NCBI GenBank assembly: GCA_964035015.1
Contig: OZ036014.1
Coordinates: 5,922,495-5,986,494, forward strand
Origin: Corallium rubrum
Taxonomy: Eukaryota > Cnidaria > Anthozoa > Scleralcyonacea > Coralliidae
DNA length: 64,000 bases
Direction of reading: 5' to 3'
The notes under the pieces were generated by a model. It was not told where the DNA came from, did no database searches, and saw nothing but the letters and a program-made list of their open reading frames with translations. Position numbers and translations under genes: made by a program. Below are positions 32,996 to 45,159 of this stretch, one piece after another (the first letter of the stretch is position 1; every line of letters begins with the position of its first letter).

Positions 32996-33513
32996 CTCAT
33001 GTGAGTAGAGTTGACTACAAATTGTAGTTGATCTCTCCTGTGTTTCGAGGGTTTTTCGCCGGGTTCTCCGGTTTTCCTCTTCCCGTAAAATCAACATCTA
33101 CCTCTTAGCTTTGATCCTTGGTCTGTGTGTCCATAGTTAATAGAACGTATACATCGTTTGGAAAGTCATCCAAAGTCATTGTTCTATGTTTTTGTTTAAG
33201 TGTATGGAAATTTGTGCAACTTCACGGGATTGTATTTTCTGTAGTTTAATTAGTGCGGTCCTTGATCGTCACGTGTTTGTGGTGCTGCGTCGTCACGTGT
33301 TCATAGAATTTACTTCCATATAAGGAGCTCAATTTGAAGCCAACTATGGTGTGTCGTTTAGTGACTGCGTGCCGTTGATCTGCGTCCTTCGTAACTCAAC
33401 CGCTGGCTGTGAGTAAGGATCATTAGCCCCCAGTCCTTTCCTTTACGTTTAAATATTGTGTTGGAACAGGCGTACGTCAGTTTGTGTGCATGCGACGAAA
33501 GGCCTATCTGGTA

Positions 33514-33705
33514 TTAATATAATACTGTTTTGGTCACGTCCACATTGACGTTATAGCATCGGGTGATCTGAGGGAAGGGGTGAAAGGTGTGAGAGTGCCT
33601 GCTACTGTAGTTGTCAATTTTTGGATCTATACGTACAGAATGTAAGCAAAATTCCCATTGACTAATGAAAGTAAACATGTCAATGAGATCATAATTGTAG
33701 CCCAA
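33514..33705 (-). pseudogene. Conserved small ORF, frame-shifted (copy 4)
   Basis: Same start (MFTFISQWEFCLHS) but one T lost from the tttttgg run changes the C-terminus after NVDVTK. The same loss occurs at 44815-45006. Confidence 0.25.
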
Positions 33706-33858
33706 AAAGTCTACGTTTTACACAGCGCGGCTTTCCTATTTTTACATGGATTGAAATAAATCGCTTTTTGTCGGCCAACCCAAGTTATAAAAAAAAGGGG
33801 AAAATTAGTAATGTAATAAAAGTAGCGTGCTGCGTAGGCAGTGTAGAAACAACAATCG

Positions 33859-34063
33859 AAATATAGTAAGGTTAGATATACTGCCGAAACAGAGAACGTA
33901 GGAGTCTAACGTTTCGAGCGAAGGCCCTTCGTCAGAGAGAAACGTCTGACGTTTCACGTTTCTTTTCTACTTTTCACGTTTCTCTCTGACGAAGGGCCTT
34001 CGCTCGAAACGTTAGACTCCTACGTTCTCTGTTTCGCCAGTATATCTAACTTTACTATATTTT
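33859..34063. mobile_element. Hairpin with hammerhead-like cores (copy 2)
   Basis: The plus-strand arm keeps the full core: CTGACGA (33986-33992), GGGC-CTTC-GCTC stem-loop, GAAAC, then acgttagactcctacgt whose ends can pair. Confidence 0.75.
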
Positions 34064-34967
34064 GAAAAAGTAGTAAACTGTCAAGAATAGTTTTGATAAC
34101 AATATACTAACATGTCGAGCCGAGCCCTTCATCAGGTTCAAATAACACTACTAATTCGTAGATATAGATCGTATAAAGTCTATAAATGTTTCCGATAGAA
34201 CTGGTTAGTATTTAGAGATTTTCTACAAAATACAAGGGTTGAGCGTTTCGCTTCAAACGTTACTACGTTAGTATTTCGTTATCAAAACTAATCGTCGCAG
34301 TTTACCATCTTTCACTTTTCCCTAACAAAATGATAGTTGTTATTGCTTGATTTGAACTAATCAAGGCGATGACGAACAATAGCCTTGTGTGACTACAGCT
34401 ACCAGAATGCCTTGCCAGTTTCCTCTATTTATCAGAATACTGGCAAAGCATTCTGGTTGTTGAAGTCACCCAATGCCATCGTACGTCATCGTGCAAATGG
34501 TCTATTCACCAAAAGCAGCGATTGAAGAAACTTAATGGCGTGCCAGCCCTCTTTAGTACGTTTACACTGTTAATTCTTGGGTGCTGAAACAACTCCAAAA
34601 GTGGAGTGAAAAAAAAAGGTACAGAACCGCTCCACTTTCGGAGTACTTTTCACTCCACATTTTGCACTCCACATGTGGAGTGAAATTCACTCCACGAATG
34701 GAGTGGAAATAACTCCAATGTTTGGTGTTGAAATAACTCTCTCATACTGGAGTGGAAATTACTCCAAAAATGGAGTTGAAATAACTCCACAGTTTGGTGT
34801 TGAAACAACACTCTCATGCTGGAGTGAAATTCACTCCAGAACCAAACATCAATCTCAGCTAGTGTATGTATAACAACAATCCAAGTACAAAATACATCCA
34901 AAAAATATTTAATAGCTAAAACATACACAAAATATATCATATAGAAATGACTATAATACTATATACA

Positions 34968-35135
34968 CAGGCCTGCAGAGAGAGAGAGAGGGGCAGGGGG
35001 GCAATTTGCCCTGGGCCCCCAAGTGAGAGGGCCCCCCCTAAAATCCCAAAGTGCATGTGGTCATCACTTTCACGTCATCAGGGGCCCCCAATCAATGTTT
35101 TGCCCCAGGCCCCACAAAACCTCTCAGCAGCCCTG
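34968..35135. mobile_element. 168-bp hAT-like MITE, 8-bp target duplication
   Basis: TATATACA flanks both sides (34960-34967, 35136-35143). Ends CAGGCCTGCAGAG / CAGGGCTGCTGAGAG are imperfect inverted repeats. The interior is rich in gggccccc. Nested in the CACTG-ended transposon. Confidence 0.85.
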
Positions 35136-35239
35136 TATATACACTAACAGAAACTATACAAATAATAATCTAACCTAACAAAATCTTACAATCCATATTG
35201 ATAACAAACCATGGAATAAACTAACATATTAGTTTTAGT

Positions 35240-35548
35240 TTACTCGAGTTCTTTCATAAATTTTTGCAAAGCTACCCGCTTTTTCACTTCCATTGTGTTT
35301 TCAAGGAGCATAGCCTCAAGAAACAAGTAAATATTTCTGGCCTTTAGTGGGTACTCTATATTAAAAATATAGTAAGTACCCATTAGGAGCACAAGTGCCA
35401 TTGGTAACCCCACACTTGTCCCACTTAGTTTGGCCACCAATTTACCCTCTGCAACAATGTAAAGAGGGTCAATGTCATTGATTTCCCCTGCCCCCACTAG
35501 CCTGGGGAAAACAGACTCCTTAATGGCCTTGTCGACTGATTCATTCTC
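35240..35548 (-). CDS. Last exon of transposon-borne gene
   Basis: Acceptor ctttttccag, 102 codons and TAA. It reads ENESVDKAIKES near the start, then PLYIVAEGKLVAKLSG, LPMALVLLMGTYYIFNIEYP and finally KKRVALQKFMKELE. A hydrophobic LLMGTYYIFN stretch before EYP resembles the C-terminal end of transposon-associated proteins seen repeatedly in fish and cnidarian genomes; this is a recollection, not a database match. It joins 35966-36051 in phase 0. Confidence 0.7.
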   Translation of the reverse strand, partial: ENESVDKAIKESVFPRLVGAGEINDIDPLYIVAEGKLVAKLSGTSVGLPMALVLLMGTYYIFNIEYPLKARNIYLFLEAMLLENTMEVKKRVALQKFMKELE

Positions 35549-35965
35549 CTGGAAAAGAAAAAAATAGCATATAACCATTACTATCAACCATGTCCCAAAG
35601 ATAATGACACACTTTTACCATGTAATAATGTATAGTTACTGTACACACAACATTTTCAACATTTGTAAGTTTGAACAAGGCTGGCAATAAGTGCCGTAAC
35701 TCATTACACCTGTTACAGGGGAAGGCTGCTTATTGATCTAGATATCACAACTTTAGTTTTATTTCTGTTATTTAATGTATCGTATGAAATGAAAATGTTA
35801 GCTCCAATCAGGATTCGATGCTGCTGGATTAGAAAAGGGACGACTAATGAACCCTGCTATAACAAAGACCCTGCTATAATTAACAAAAATTGCTTGCGCA
35901 TTAGTTCACCTTTCTGTTTTTATGTAATTTGTCACTAGTTACTTGAAATGTTACATGTTACTTAC

Positions 35966-36051
35966 GGAACAAATTTTGATTACAGCACTTTCCTGGCTAC
36001 GCTCCTTCAGTAGAGTAGGCAGAGCAATTACTGAAGCTGAACCTTCAATTT
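35966..36051 (-). CDS. Internal exon of transposon-borne gene
   Basis: 86 nt between acceptor tctcctacaacag and donor TTCC|GTAAGT, phase 1 in and 0 out. It reads IEGSASVIALPTLLKERSQE and ends VIKICS. Confidence 0.7.
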
Positions 36052-36231
36052 CTGTTGTAGGAGATATAAGAAAGTTTTCAGTGCAATTTCAATATAAAAT
36101 TATGCGTACATACATTACTGTTATGAATTACAGTAAAGTGTGTAACTTGGTGATATCAAAACATGTAGACAGAAACAGGGCATTTAACACTGTACACAAT
36201 AACAATTAAAGAAGTGGCTGAGTGGAACTTC

Positions 36232-36578
36232 TTTAAACTGCCTATATCATCCTCAGGGTCTTTACATATTTGTAATATTTAGAACATTCTGAGAAGAAAT
36301 GCAATATATCTTCTCAGGGAAAAACTTCATCTTCACGGATTAACTGGATGTTAAAGTTACCGGACATGACGTCAAACTAGGATTTTTTGTGTCTGGAAAC
36401 AAAAGAAAATTAATTTGCAAATCCTACTTTGACGTCATGTCCAGCAACATTAACAGCGAAAAAGTTGATGAAGATGAAGTTTTTGCCCAGGAAGATACAC
36501 TGCATTTCTTCTCAGAATGTTCCATATATTACAAATTATATGTAAAATCCCTGAGGATGAAGTAGGCATGCACTTTAA
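36232..36578. mobile_element. ~347-bp hairpin MITE in the transposon intron
   Basis: Arms of about 155 bp pair: tcatcctcaggg, acattctgagaagaaatgc and catgacgtcaaa with their complements. Ends are at TTTAAA/TTTAA, suggesting a TTAA target. Confidence 0.8.
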
Positions 36579-36743
36579 GTAACCTCTTTAGGACTGATCA
36601 GTGTTGTTCAAAGCCCTAGCCCTAATAGAGCATGTATATTGGACTGATTTCTGGCAAGAATGTTTCAATGGTAACTTAATTCACTGATTTTAAAACACAA
36701 GAAAGCCAAACAATGCCCTCAGTGTATCTTGCCATCAACTTAC

Positions 36744-36906
36744 CTGATCTTTTATGGGAGTTATCTTCCAGAGCCTCTGTCAAATTTGGAATGATATTCT
36801 TGTCGGCTGCCAATTTAAAGATTTTGGGCTGCAATCTAATAAAGGCATCTGTCATGTGCTTGACCACACTTCTCCATTCCAGAATGCGGGACAGTTCTGC
36901 TTTAAG
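36744..36906 (-). CDS. Upstream exon of transposon-borne gene
   Basis: 163 nt, acceptor ttctgtttccag, donor ATCAG|GTAAGT, phase 0 in and 1 out. It reads LKAELSRILEWRSVVKHMTD, then LQPKIFKLAADKNIIPNLTE. Phases of the three exons agree, giving at least 189 codons. The N-terminus is unresolved. Confidence 0.7.
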
Positions 36907-36973
36907 CTGGAAACAGAATAGATAATAATGTGTGAGCCTTCGTGAAAGTTATTGTGGTTATGCGCCCAGTCTA

Positions 36974-37008
36974 ATATGTATATATAATATATATATATAT
37001 ATATATAT
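36974..37008. repeat. (TA)n microsatellite
   Basis: Short TA run; another lies at 37276-37307. Confidence 0.9.
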
Positions 37009-37273
37009 TTATACAATCACGTGGATTATATACACATTTTCATTGGTCGTTACCAATGATCTATTAGAGGACAGATACATGGATCATGTCAGATCGCGTC
37101 AGCAGATGTAATTTTATTTTATCATGTCCCAAACTTCTGAGTTGTTTTTGATTGTATAAAACAAATAGATTCCATTCACCGTGGCAGCTCATAGGCCACT
37201 TTTTTGTTCTTACCACGTTCTGACGTCATCTGTGTATAACTGAACAGACAACGGCAAAATGGAATCTATTTGT

Positions 37274-37307
<34 letters not shown>

Positions 37308-37311
<4 letters not shown>

Positions 37312-37595
37312 AATATTTGGCATTTCACTCGATTAAACTACATGTTCTAAGGATTTATGGTGAAGGAAAATTTTGAGTGTTGGAATATATACATTTTAAG
37401 ACCAAACCGGGACCAGTTGCGAAAAATGCAACTTCAAGGCCTTCCGGCTAGGAATTGAACCCGCGACCCTGCGATGCTAGTGCAGTGCTCTGACCACTAA
37501 GCTATGGAGGCCATTGCCGAGAGCCTAGTCACGAGTTCTGTATATATAGTGGTGGTAATGCCGGGGTAAGATTCTGCGTATATTACAAGTAATAT
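37308..37595 (-). mobile_element. tRNA-derived SINE (copy 3)
   Basis: The head at 37438-37511 (minus) has TAGCTTAGTGGTCAGAGC and GGGTTCAATTCC, then the usual tail. Inserted inside the CACTG-ended transposon. Confidence 0.8.
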
Positions 37596-37604
37596 TTGGC
37601 ATTT

Positions 37605-37842
37605 TTGCATTTTTCGCAACTGGTCCCGGTTTGGTCTTAAAATGTATATATTCCAACACTCAAAATTTTCCTTCACCATAAAACCTTAGAACATGTAGAT
37701 TAATCGAGTGAAATGCCAAATATTACTTGTAATATACCCAGAATCTTACCCCGGCATTATATATACCACCACTATAGAACTCGTGACTATAGGCTCTCGG
37801 CAATGGCCCCCGTAGCTCAGTGGTCAGAGCACTGCACTACAT
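37605..37842 (+). mobile_element. Head-to-tail SINE junction, opposite strand
   Basis: A SINE tail (ggtcccggtttggtctta to gagtgaaatgccaaatatta) is followed directly by the head of the next copy, including GTAGCTCAGTGGTCAGAGCA, which is cut before its B-box. This supports tandem SINE multimers. It is inverted relative to 37308-37595. Confidence 0.75.
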
Positions 37843-38489
37843 ATCAACATAGGAATAGATCATTATGTCATTACTCAATAAATAAACTACTAGTATATGA
37901 ATTAAGCTTATTAAGGATTTTACTTACCAATATAAATAGCAAGTTCAATTGAATGGCTGAACACAGCTGAACAAGGTAACTCTACCCTATGCACTAGAAA
38001 ACAAGAGAAAATAATATATGAAATGAATACAGCGTAAGCAAGCAAACACACACACACACACACAACATACTGTTAGTCTGTTAACAACAATTTAATATTT
38101 CACAGTGATGATGAATTCTGCCAATGATTCAGTGAAAATACACTAATCACAAATAACTTTTACCTCAAAATCTGAATGCTTTAGTTTTACATAAGATAAT
38201 CCTTATCATGAAAGCAACGGTGGCTAAAGAATGGCAAAAAAGATAGAATGATTTGAGAGTTTGTTAGGAACAACAATTGACTATAAAATTGAGAAGAGAG
38301 TCCAGCCGCCATGTTCACGAGGCAAAAGATGATGACTTAATACAAAATATTGACTACTACACTAACTTCAGTATAAAATGGTTTGTATTGGACAATCAAA
38401 CAGGAAATTTGACAACGATAGCCAGAGAAAATTTCACATTACATTAAATAGGACAATAGAAAACAAACGATAAATACTCAATCTCTTAC

Positions 38490-38581
38490 CTTGTTCGTAG
38501 CCTCGTGCGAGAGAAGCTTCTAGGACTTCCTTGGTTCAACTGGATTTTCATCGCTTGAGTTAAATCTTTCCGTAAGGACAT
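38490..38581 (-). other. Possible first exon of transposon-borne gene
   Basis: ATG at 38581 reads MSLRKDLTQAMKIQLNQGSP and continues to donor ACAAG|GTAAGA. It ends in phase 2, which does not match the phase-0 entry at 36906, so an extra exon, a different start or a noncoding leader is needed. A candidate 66-nt exon at 37931-37994 contains a stop. Confidence 0.35.
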
Positions 38582-38819
38582 GTCACTTCAGTGAGGACTG
38601 TTCTGCCTGATCTCTTCGCAAACAAAGTCTTTTATTACCAAAATTTTCCATAGCTTGGATCTCAAAAGCCAAATGAATTTCAAACGTAGCGCGCTGAGAT
38701 GAGAATCGAAAGTGAAATGACGCTATCCCGAGTATCAATGCGCGCTCGCTACCCGCGCGGTTTCGTGGCTGCATGCGCCTGGGTACGAACGACACTGGTC
38801 CCATAGGATTCACATCTAT

Positions 38820-39203
38820 GGGTCCATTGGGTCACATATGGCAATAGTTACCATAGAATTTCCATTTCCTATAGGAATTTTTGATTCCAACAGGAATTCA
38901 TATACGAATTAAAAATTCCTATAGGAACCTATAGGAATTTTTCGTAAGGGAAACTTGTTTAAAATAAAGTGCCATAAATGTAAATAATGATAACAATAGG
39001 ACTTAATTTATGGAGAGTAACACATTGCAAGATCATAATATGGTCATAAGTTATGTAAGTTGTGAGCAGTTTATTATTTGTAATATATTACATGTGTTTT
39101 AGAATGCAGCAAAGGGACAGCCTGTCGAAAATGAGTAATTCTTAATTGTAAAAAGTGGAATCACTTCCAGAGCACAGTACTAATTTCTATTAGAAAATGC
39201 TAG

Positions 39204-39205
<2 letters not shown>
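38820..39205. other. Gene-free part of the transposon
   Basis: attcctataggaatt-type palindromes recur at 38868-38945; otherwise AT-rich with no recognised feature. Confidence 0.5.

Positions 39206-39206
<1 letters not shown>

Positions 39207-39273
<67 letters not shown>
39207..39273. repeat. (TA)n microsatellite
   Basis: About 33 TA units. Confidence 0.95.
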
Positions 39274-39278
<5 letters not shown>

Positions 39279-39570
39279 CAGAGTATATATATATATATTT
39301 GTGAAATTCATTACTAATTCATGAGTTTTGCAGCCAGTCCAATTTCAGAAATACGTCACATGTATAACCCTGTAAACCCCATACAAACTAAAACCAATGA
39401 TGCTAATTAGTTACAACCACTAGTGGATGTATACTCTCCTGATACAACCACTAGTGCTTGTAACTAATTAGCAAATTAGCATCTCAATATCCCAAAGGGA
39501 TTTTTACTATTTATTCATTTCACAAGTTGTTTACAACACTCGCGTCCTTGTTGTAAACATTACATATACT
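39279..39570. mobile_element. MITE, reverse copy of 28656-28895
   Basis: Ends cagagtatat / atatactctg; core with accactagtggatgt. Nested in the transposon beside a (TA)n run. Confidence 0.6.
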
Positions 39571-39979
39571 CTGTATAAATATGTAATTCTATCAAATTGC
39601 AGTTGTTTATGCCCGGTAACATCATAAATCATGCAGTTCTTTGTAACCCAATATTGGAGTAATCATGCACTCCACAGAGGAGTTATAACAACACCACTTG
39701 GTAGAGTCATTTTCACTCCATCAATTTAACTCCAAAACAGGAATCGTTTCCACTCTACATAGGAGTAGAAACAACTCCACAAATATATGGTGAAGTGGAG
39801 TGATTTTCAAAAGAGTGAAAACAACTCCAAAAATAGCTTGTAACAAACTTCACTCCAGACTGGAGTTATTTCAACTCCAATAATGGAGTCAAATCAACTC
39901 TACATATTTCACTCCACTCTTGGGAGTGGTTTCAACACCACCTTTGGAGTTGTTTCAGCTCCCAAGAATTAACAGTGTA

Positions 39980-40180
39980 CATGGGAAATTTCCAGCCCTC
40001 CTAGGTGAGATCTCTCGGGTTGTAAATAGCGAGATCTCGCCTAGGAGGGCTGGCCCTCTTGAGTGCGTATACATGGGAAATTTCCAGCCCTCCTAGGTGA
40101 CATCCCGGGTTGTAAATAGCAAATTTTTACGAGGAATTACGCTGAGAGGCGGGATCTCGGCAAAGAGGGCTAGCCAAACA
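39980..40180. mobile_element. Right half of split GAGATCTCGCCTAGG element
   Basis: Continues the element whose left tip is at 34548-34564, separated by the 5.4-kb transposon. Confidence 0.65.
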
Positions 40181-40810
40181 CCCCTAAATGCCCACTAAAA
40201 TTATTAAAATAGTAAGCATTATAACGAGCCTGAGTTGGGCCAAAAACATATTTATACCCACGAACATCAACTCTATTGTTATATTATTTACCATATACTT
40301 CTTATGATATTCAGGAAGTACAGTTGCATGTAGGTGTATCAGGGACAATTTGCCATGTACAAATTGTGAAGACATCGATGAAGAAGATGAAAATTATTTT
40401 GAATATATAAAGATAGCTCAATTTTACTTTTGAGGAATAGCGTTTAGCGAATAACTAGTTGTTTTCGAATTTTGAAACAAACGTTGTCCAATGACAACTA
40501 TACGTATGTTTGGCAGATCAAATCAACAACGAATAGGGGGTGTAACTTTCCGTTGTTAATACTTGTCATCGTTGTTTTCACACGGCAGCGTTTCCTTGGA
40601 ATAACTTGTCTTTGGATTAATTGTGAGAATTGGAATGATCAGTGAACGCAGGTCGTCTGATAAGGGAAGTTCACCTAAATATGACCTGCCAAACGCATTT
40701 ATTTTGTGGGGGATCAAAGCAACGTTGAAACTTGGAACGGAAGCAATAACAACAGAAAATTACACCCCCTATTCGTTATTGATTTAATATGTCAAACGTA
40801 CAGTTGTCAT
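40181..40810. repeat. Array-unit intron text with truncated MITE
   Basis: Contains the damaged plus-strand frame (cag-gaagtacagttgcatg near 40312, donor deleted) and the left-hand part of the 110-bp-TIR MITE (40443-40812), fused to the ~1-kb micro-exon repeat. Nearly identical to 49192-49823. Confidence 0.65.
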
Positions 40811-41165
40811 TATGAAAGTGGTCTACAGATCTCATAAATACAATTTTGTATTAATTTACGTGCATTTAAATAAACCTTTTGAGCTTCCTTCTTATGAAAA
40901 AAAAACTCCTTTAAATTATAAATAAAAAATAAACTAATTTAAATGCGCATAAAAAATATTAGAAATTTACTGAATATAATAAGTTTATTAATTTATAGAA
41001 AGAAAATAGAATTATATAACAAAATGCCAAAGAAGTGAAATAAAATGAAATGAGTGAACTGGAAATGGACTTGGCGTTCCAATTAGAATGAATTAAATTT
41101 AATTAAACTAAGAATTAGCTAATATTTCTTAATCCAAAATGTACAAAAAATTGTTACAGACTTAC

Positions 41166-41207
41166 TTGAACGAGATGGTTTAATAGTGGTAAAGATGGGG
41201 GGAGACG
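41166..41207 (-). CDS. Linker micro-exon, 42 nt (gene 3)
   Basis: Acceptor catgtatag, donor TCAA|GTAAGT, phase 1-1, SPPIFTTIKPSRS. Confidence 0.55.
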
Positions 41208-42191
41208 CTATACATGTAAAAAATAAATTGAAATTAAAACCCAAAAAAGAATGTTTTGAAGTAGCTATGAAGTTTAATTATAATTAGTTAATAAAATTGA
41301 AATGTCTGTTGTTGTTTATGAGTTATGATCGTGAACCTGAACTCACATGCAACTATGATCTTTTAATTAAGTAAACTTATCAAATTCATTAATAATTCAT
41401 GAAGAAAATTCAAAAGAAATGAATGTTTACTCAATATCTGTAAATCTCATGCAGATTCGATCTGATTTACATAAACCTTTTCCCTCAATTTAATTAGCTA
41501 AAATCACTCCAACGTGAAAAATAGTTTGAAAACATGGCTATTTAGATGCGTCCATTTGATAAGTACGATAAAGCATGAGCAGCCGATCTGTATATGACTT
41601 ACTACAGCTCCCTTGCAGCTTGCCTTGTAAATCAAATACAGTTCAGCTGTTCATGCTTTATCTATTATATAAACCACTTTCATAAAGGCCTTCACTTTAA
41701 ATATTATTTCATGTGCGTCTAAATGAACCTTTCCGGCATCGTTATGAAGCAAAGATTCTTTTGAATCTGTGTACAAACGAGCACAGAAAGGCTTATTAAG
41801 ATGCACACAAAAGAATATTCAAATTAATCGCTATTATGAAAGTGGTCTACAGATCTTATAAATACAATTTTGAATTAATTTACGTGCATTTAAATAAACC
41901 TTTTGAGCTTCCTTCTTATGAAAAACAACTGCTTTAAATTATAAATAAAAAATAAACTAATTTAAATGCGCATAAAAATATAAGAAATTTACTAAATATC
42001 ATAAGTTTATTAATTTATAAAGAGAATAAATAGAATTATATAACAAAATGCCAAAGAAGTGAAATAAAATGAAATAAGTGAACTGGAAATGAACTTGGCG
42101 TTGAAATTAGAATGAATTAAATCTAATTAAACTACAGGAATTAGCTAATATTTCTTAATCTAAAATGTATAAAAAATTGTTACAGACTTAC

Positions 42192-42233
42192 TTGAACGAG
42201 ATGGTTTAATCGTGGTAAATATGAGGGGAGAAG
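42192..42233 (-). CDS. Linker micro-exon, 42 nt (gene 3)
   Basis: Acceptor cgtgtatag, donor TCAA|GTAAGT, phase 1-1; reads SPLIFTTIKPSRS. First linker after IgGFc exon 5. Confidence 0.55.
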
Positions 42234-42844
42234 CTATACACGTAAAAAATAAATTGAAATTTAAAACCCAAAAAACATTGTTTTAAAGTACGAAGTTCAA
42301 GTTAATAAATTTGAAATGTCTGTTGTTGTTTATGAGTTATGATCTTGAACCTGAACTCACAACTAAAAGTAAACATAAAAGAAAAACCAAGCAAACTATC
42401 AAACTAATTAAGCCATGCATCCTTCGCCAAGACTTCCTTCCTTCAGAGACGTGACTAAAATCATTTGGCGCAATACTTAACAAATAGTTTTCAATTTTTC
42501 GTGTATGTGTACTGTAATAAACGGTAATAGATCACAGAAGACGTGACAGCGTGTAAAGAACAATAAGTAAGACACGAGACAAAGTCGAGTTTTCGACGTT
42601 TACTTTGAGAATACACACGCACATGGAAAAATGTAATCTATTTGTTTTATACAATACAAATTCAAGTCTTTTTTATTGAAAGATTTTTATGCATCCCCTC
42701 GCCTCACTTTACCTCACTTCACTTCCTGTCACATTACGTCACGTCACCTCATCAGTCCCCCTCCCTCTCTATCATGCTGTCGGTGGTGATTTCGTCGTCG
42801 TTGGTGTTGTTGCTGTTGTCTACCAGAATAAAGAAATGCCTTAC

Positions 42845-44092
42845 TGCAATTAATATCTGTGAAGGCAAATCCTCCAGGATAACCATAAGAAACACCATCT
42901 TCCCACCCAAACACCAGCAACCCAAATCTTATTCCTCTTGAAGAATGATATATATTGACGATATCGTAGCCAGGCACACTAAGAACCGCCCAGGTGTACT
43001 CAGTTCCATGGATTCTTTGCCATTGTAAGCCAGTGATTTGACTTCCGTTCATTACTAAACCGTTTTTATACGACTCTTTTATGAACAAAGTAATTGAGTC
43101 AGCGTATGCTGATCCACCAGGAAAGACAACGTGATAGTAAGAAAGGAACTGTCCAACTGAAGGAAGGACTATAATTGAAGGATGGGCATATTTTCCATTA
43201 ATTTGTTCTCGTCTTGTATATTGAACAACTTCACACGGCTTACTACAGTTGACGGAAGAAGCCAAATCGACTCTAAGATCAATTTCCTTGAATTCTCCAG
43301 ACGAAAGAACATCTTCTCCGTATGCACTGCGCACAACCGTATTGCTTTCATAAGCAAAAATTCGAAACAGGTCCCCAGTATTTGTGTTCATTGTTCCTGT
43401 TGATGCAAGGATAAACTCTTTACCCCAGTTTCGTACTGGTAACAGAAACGCAGCTACATGGTCACAACCGCCAGCTCCAACGTTGATACATGTGTCACCT
43501 GATATGACAGAAATCGGTTTATTTGCAACAATAATTGTTCCAGATAGGTCGAAGGAATGCTTAATGTGAAACGTTTCTAATTTTTGAAGGTTAACACAAA
43601 GAGAGCTTCCTCTGTAGTATGAAATCCCACGGTGCACTACGGCCCCATTAGTATTCAGCGTTATACAAATTTTTGTTCCATCATTTCCCGAAATTATACC
43701 AATGTTCGAATGCTCGGATGGTGTTGGCTTATATGATGCTACTACATACACAGTGCCAAGTGCATCTGTAGGTAATGCAAGATATGCATCTGCCGTATCC
43801 CTTGCATGATTTAAACAAATAATAGCAACATCTTTTGTAGAATTTATCTTGATTCCTTTTCTTTCAATATTTGTACCTTGCATTCTTAACGAAACTGGTG
43901 GTTTATACTCGATAACCTGCCCAGCTTTAACAAAGGAAGTAAATAGTACATTATCTGATGTAGCTGCTCTGATGGTCACAGTGGTATCAAAAATAGCAAC
44001 AATTGATATTTGAAGAAAGCCACTAGTTTGGTACAAAGGATGTTGCTCGGTGAATCCTACGACAAAATGCTTTCCATATTGGCTTCCTTCAT
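42845..44092 (-). CDS. IgGFc-binding N-terminal domain exon 5 (gene 3, second domain)
   Basis: 1248 nt, phase 1-1, acceptor actttatag, donor TTGCA|GTAAGG. Full domain with KPTPSEHSNIGIISGNDGTK (two extra residues versus exons 3/4), GDTCINVGAGGCDH, VVQYTRREQINGKYAHPS and VSYGYPGGFAFTDIN. It differs from exon 6 by about seven residues by eye, so the two are a recent duplicate. If the donor is skipped the frame adds a Gln/His/Arg-rich tail and stops at 42744. Confidence 0.9.
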
Positions 44093-44204
44093 CTATAAAG
44101 TATTAATTAAGACGTGTTGGCTTAAATACAAAAATAAAAACTCTGAAAAAATCTGTCAAAACATTAAGCCCCGTTCATACTATAGTGGACTGATAACTTT
44201 TACG

Positions 44205-44300
44205 CCGGTGCCTCTCACCAAAAGTGAAGCCCAGTTAGAGGGGATTAGTACTTGGAAGGGTGACCGCTTGGGAATGACCCGTTGTCGAGCTCGGGACTCA
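44205..44300 (+). ncRNA. 5S rRNA-derived repeat (copy 5)
   Basis: ttagtacttggaagggtgac, then cgcttgggaatgacc, as in the other copies. Confidence 0.6.
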
Positions 44301-45159
44301 TGTGAGTAGAGTTGACTACAAATTGTAGTTGATCTCTCCTGTGTTTCGAGGGTTTTTCGCCGGGTTCTCCGGTTTTCCTCTTCCCGTAAATTCAACATCA
44401 ACATCTTAGCTGTGATCCTTGGTCTGTGTGTCCACAGTTAATAGAACGTATACATAGTTTGGAAAGTCATCCGAAGTCATTGTTCTATGTTTTTGTTTAA
44501 GTGTATGGAAATTTGTGCAACTTCACGGGATTGTATTTTCTGTAGTTTAATTAGTGCGGTCCTTGATCGTCACGTGTTTGTGGTGCTGCGTCGTCACGTG
44601 TTCATAGAATTTACTTCCATATAAGGAGCTCAATTTGAAGCCAACTGTGGTGTGTCGTATAGTAACTGCGTGCCGTTAATCTGCGTCCTTCGTAACGCAA
44701 CCGCTGGCTGTGAGTAAGGATCATTAGCCCCCAGGCCTTTCCTTTACGTTTAAATATTGTGTTGGAAGAGGCGTACGTCAGTTTGTGTGCATGCGACGAA
44801 AGGCCTATCTGGTATTAATATAATACTGTTTTGGTCACGTCCACATTGACGTTATAGCATCGGGTGATCTGAGGGAAGGGGTGAAAGGTGTGAGAGTGCC
44901 TGCTACTGTAGTTGTCAATTTTTGGATCTATACGTACAGAATGTAAGCAAAATTCCCATTGACTAATGAAAGTAAACATGTCAATGAGATCATAATTGTA
45001 GCCCAAAAAGTCTACGTTTTACACAGCGCGGCTTTCCTATTTTTACATGGATTGAAATAAATCGCTTTTTGTCGACCAACCCAAGTTATAAAAAAAAGTG
45101 AAAAATTAGTAATGTAATAAAAGTAGCGTGCTGCGTAGGCAGTGTAGAAACAACAATCG

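Larger units (their letters stand above)
34565..39977 (-). mobile_element. 5.4-kb CACTG-ended DNA transposon
   Basis: The ends CACTGTTAATTCTTGGG and GCTGAAACAACTCCAAA are inverted at 39940-39977 with few changes. TA is duplicated (34563-34564, 39978-39979). Paralogous empty sites read gcgtttacatggg (29296, 29390) and cgtttacatggg (48988). Subterminal zones (34590-34845, 39645-39960) are full of actcca/tggagt motifs. CACTG ends, a 2-bp duplication and subterminal repeats suit the CMC (CACTA/EnSpm, Mirage) group. No transposase is recognised, but a spliced gene lies inside. Confidence 0.85.
40811..42400. repeat. ~1.025-kb tandem unit, about 1.5 copies
   Basis: Starts at ttatgaaagtggtctacaga (40811, 41834). 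Each copy carries one linker micro-exon. Confidence 0.85.

Noticed and set aside
38583..38813. 76-residue minus-strand ORF
   Set aside because: It ends just before the possible first exon and has no family match; likely 5' leader of the transposon-borne gene.
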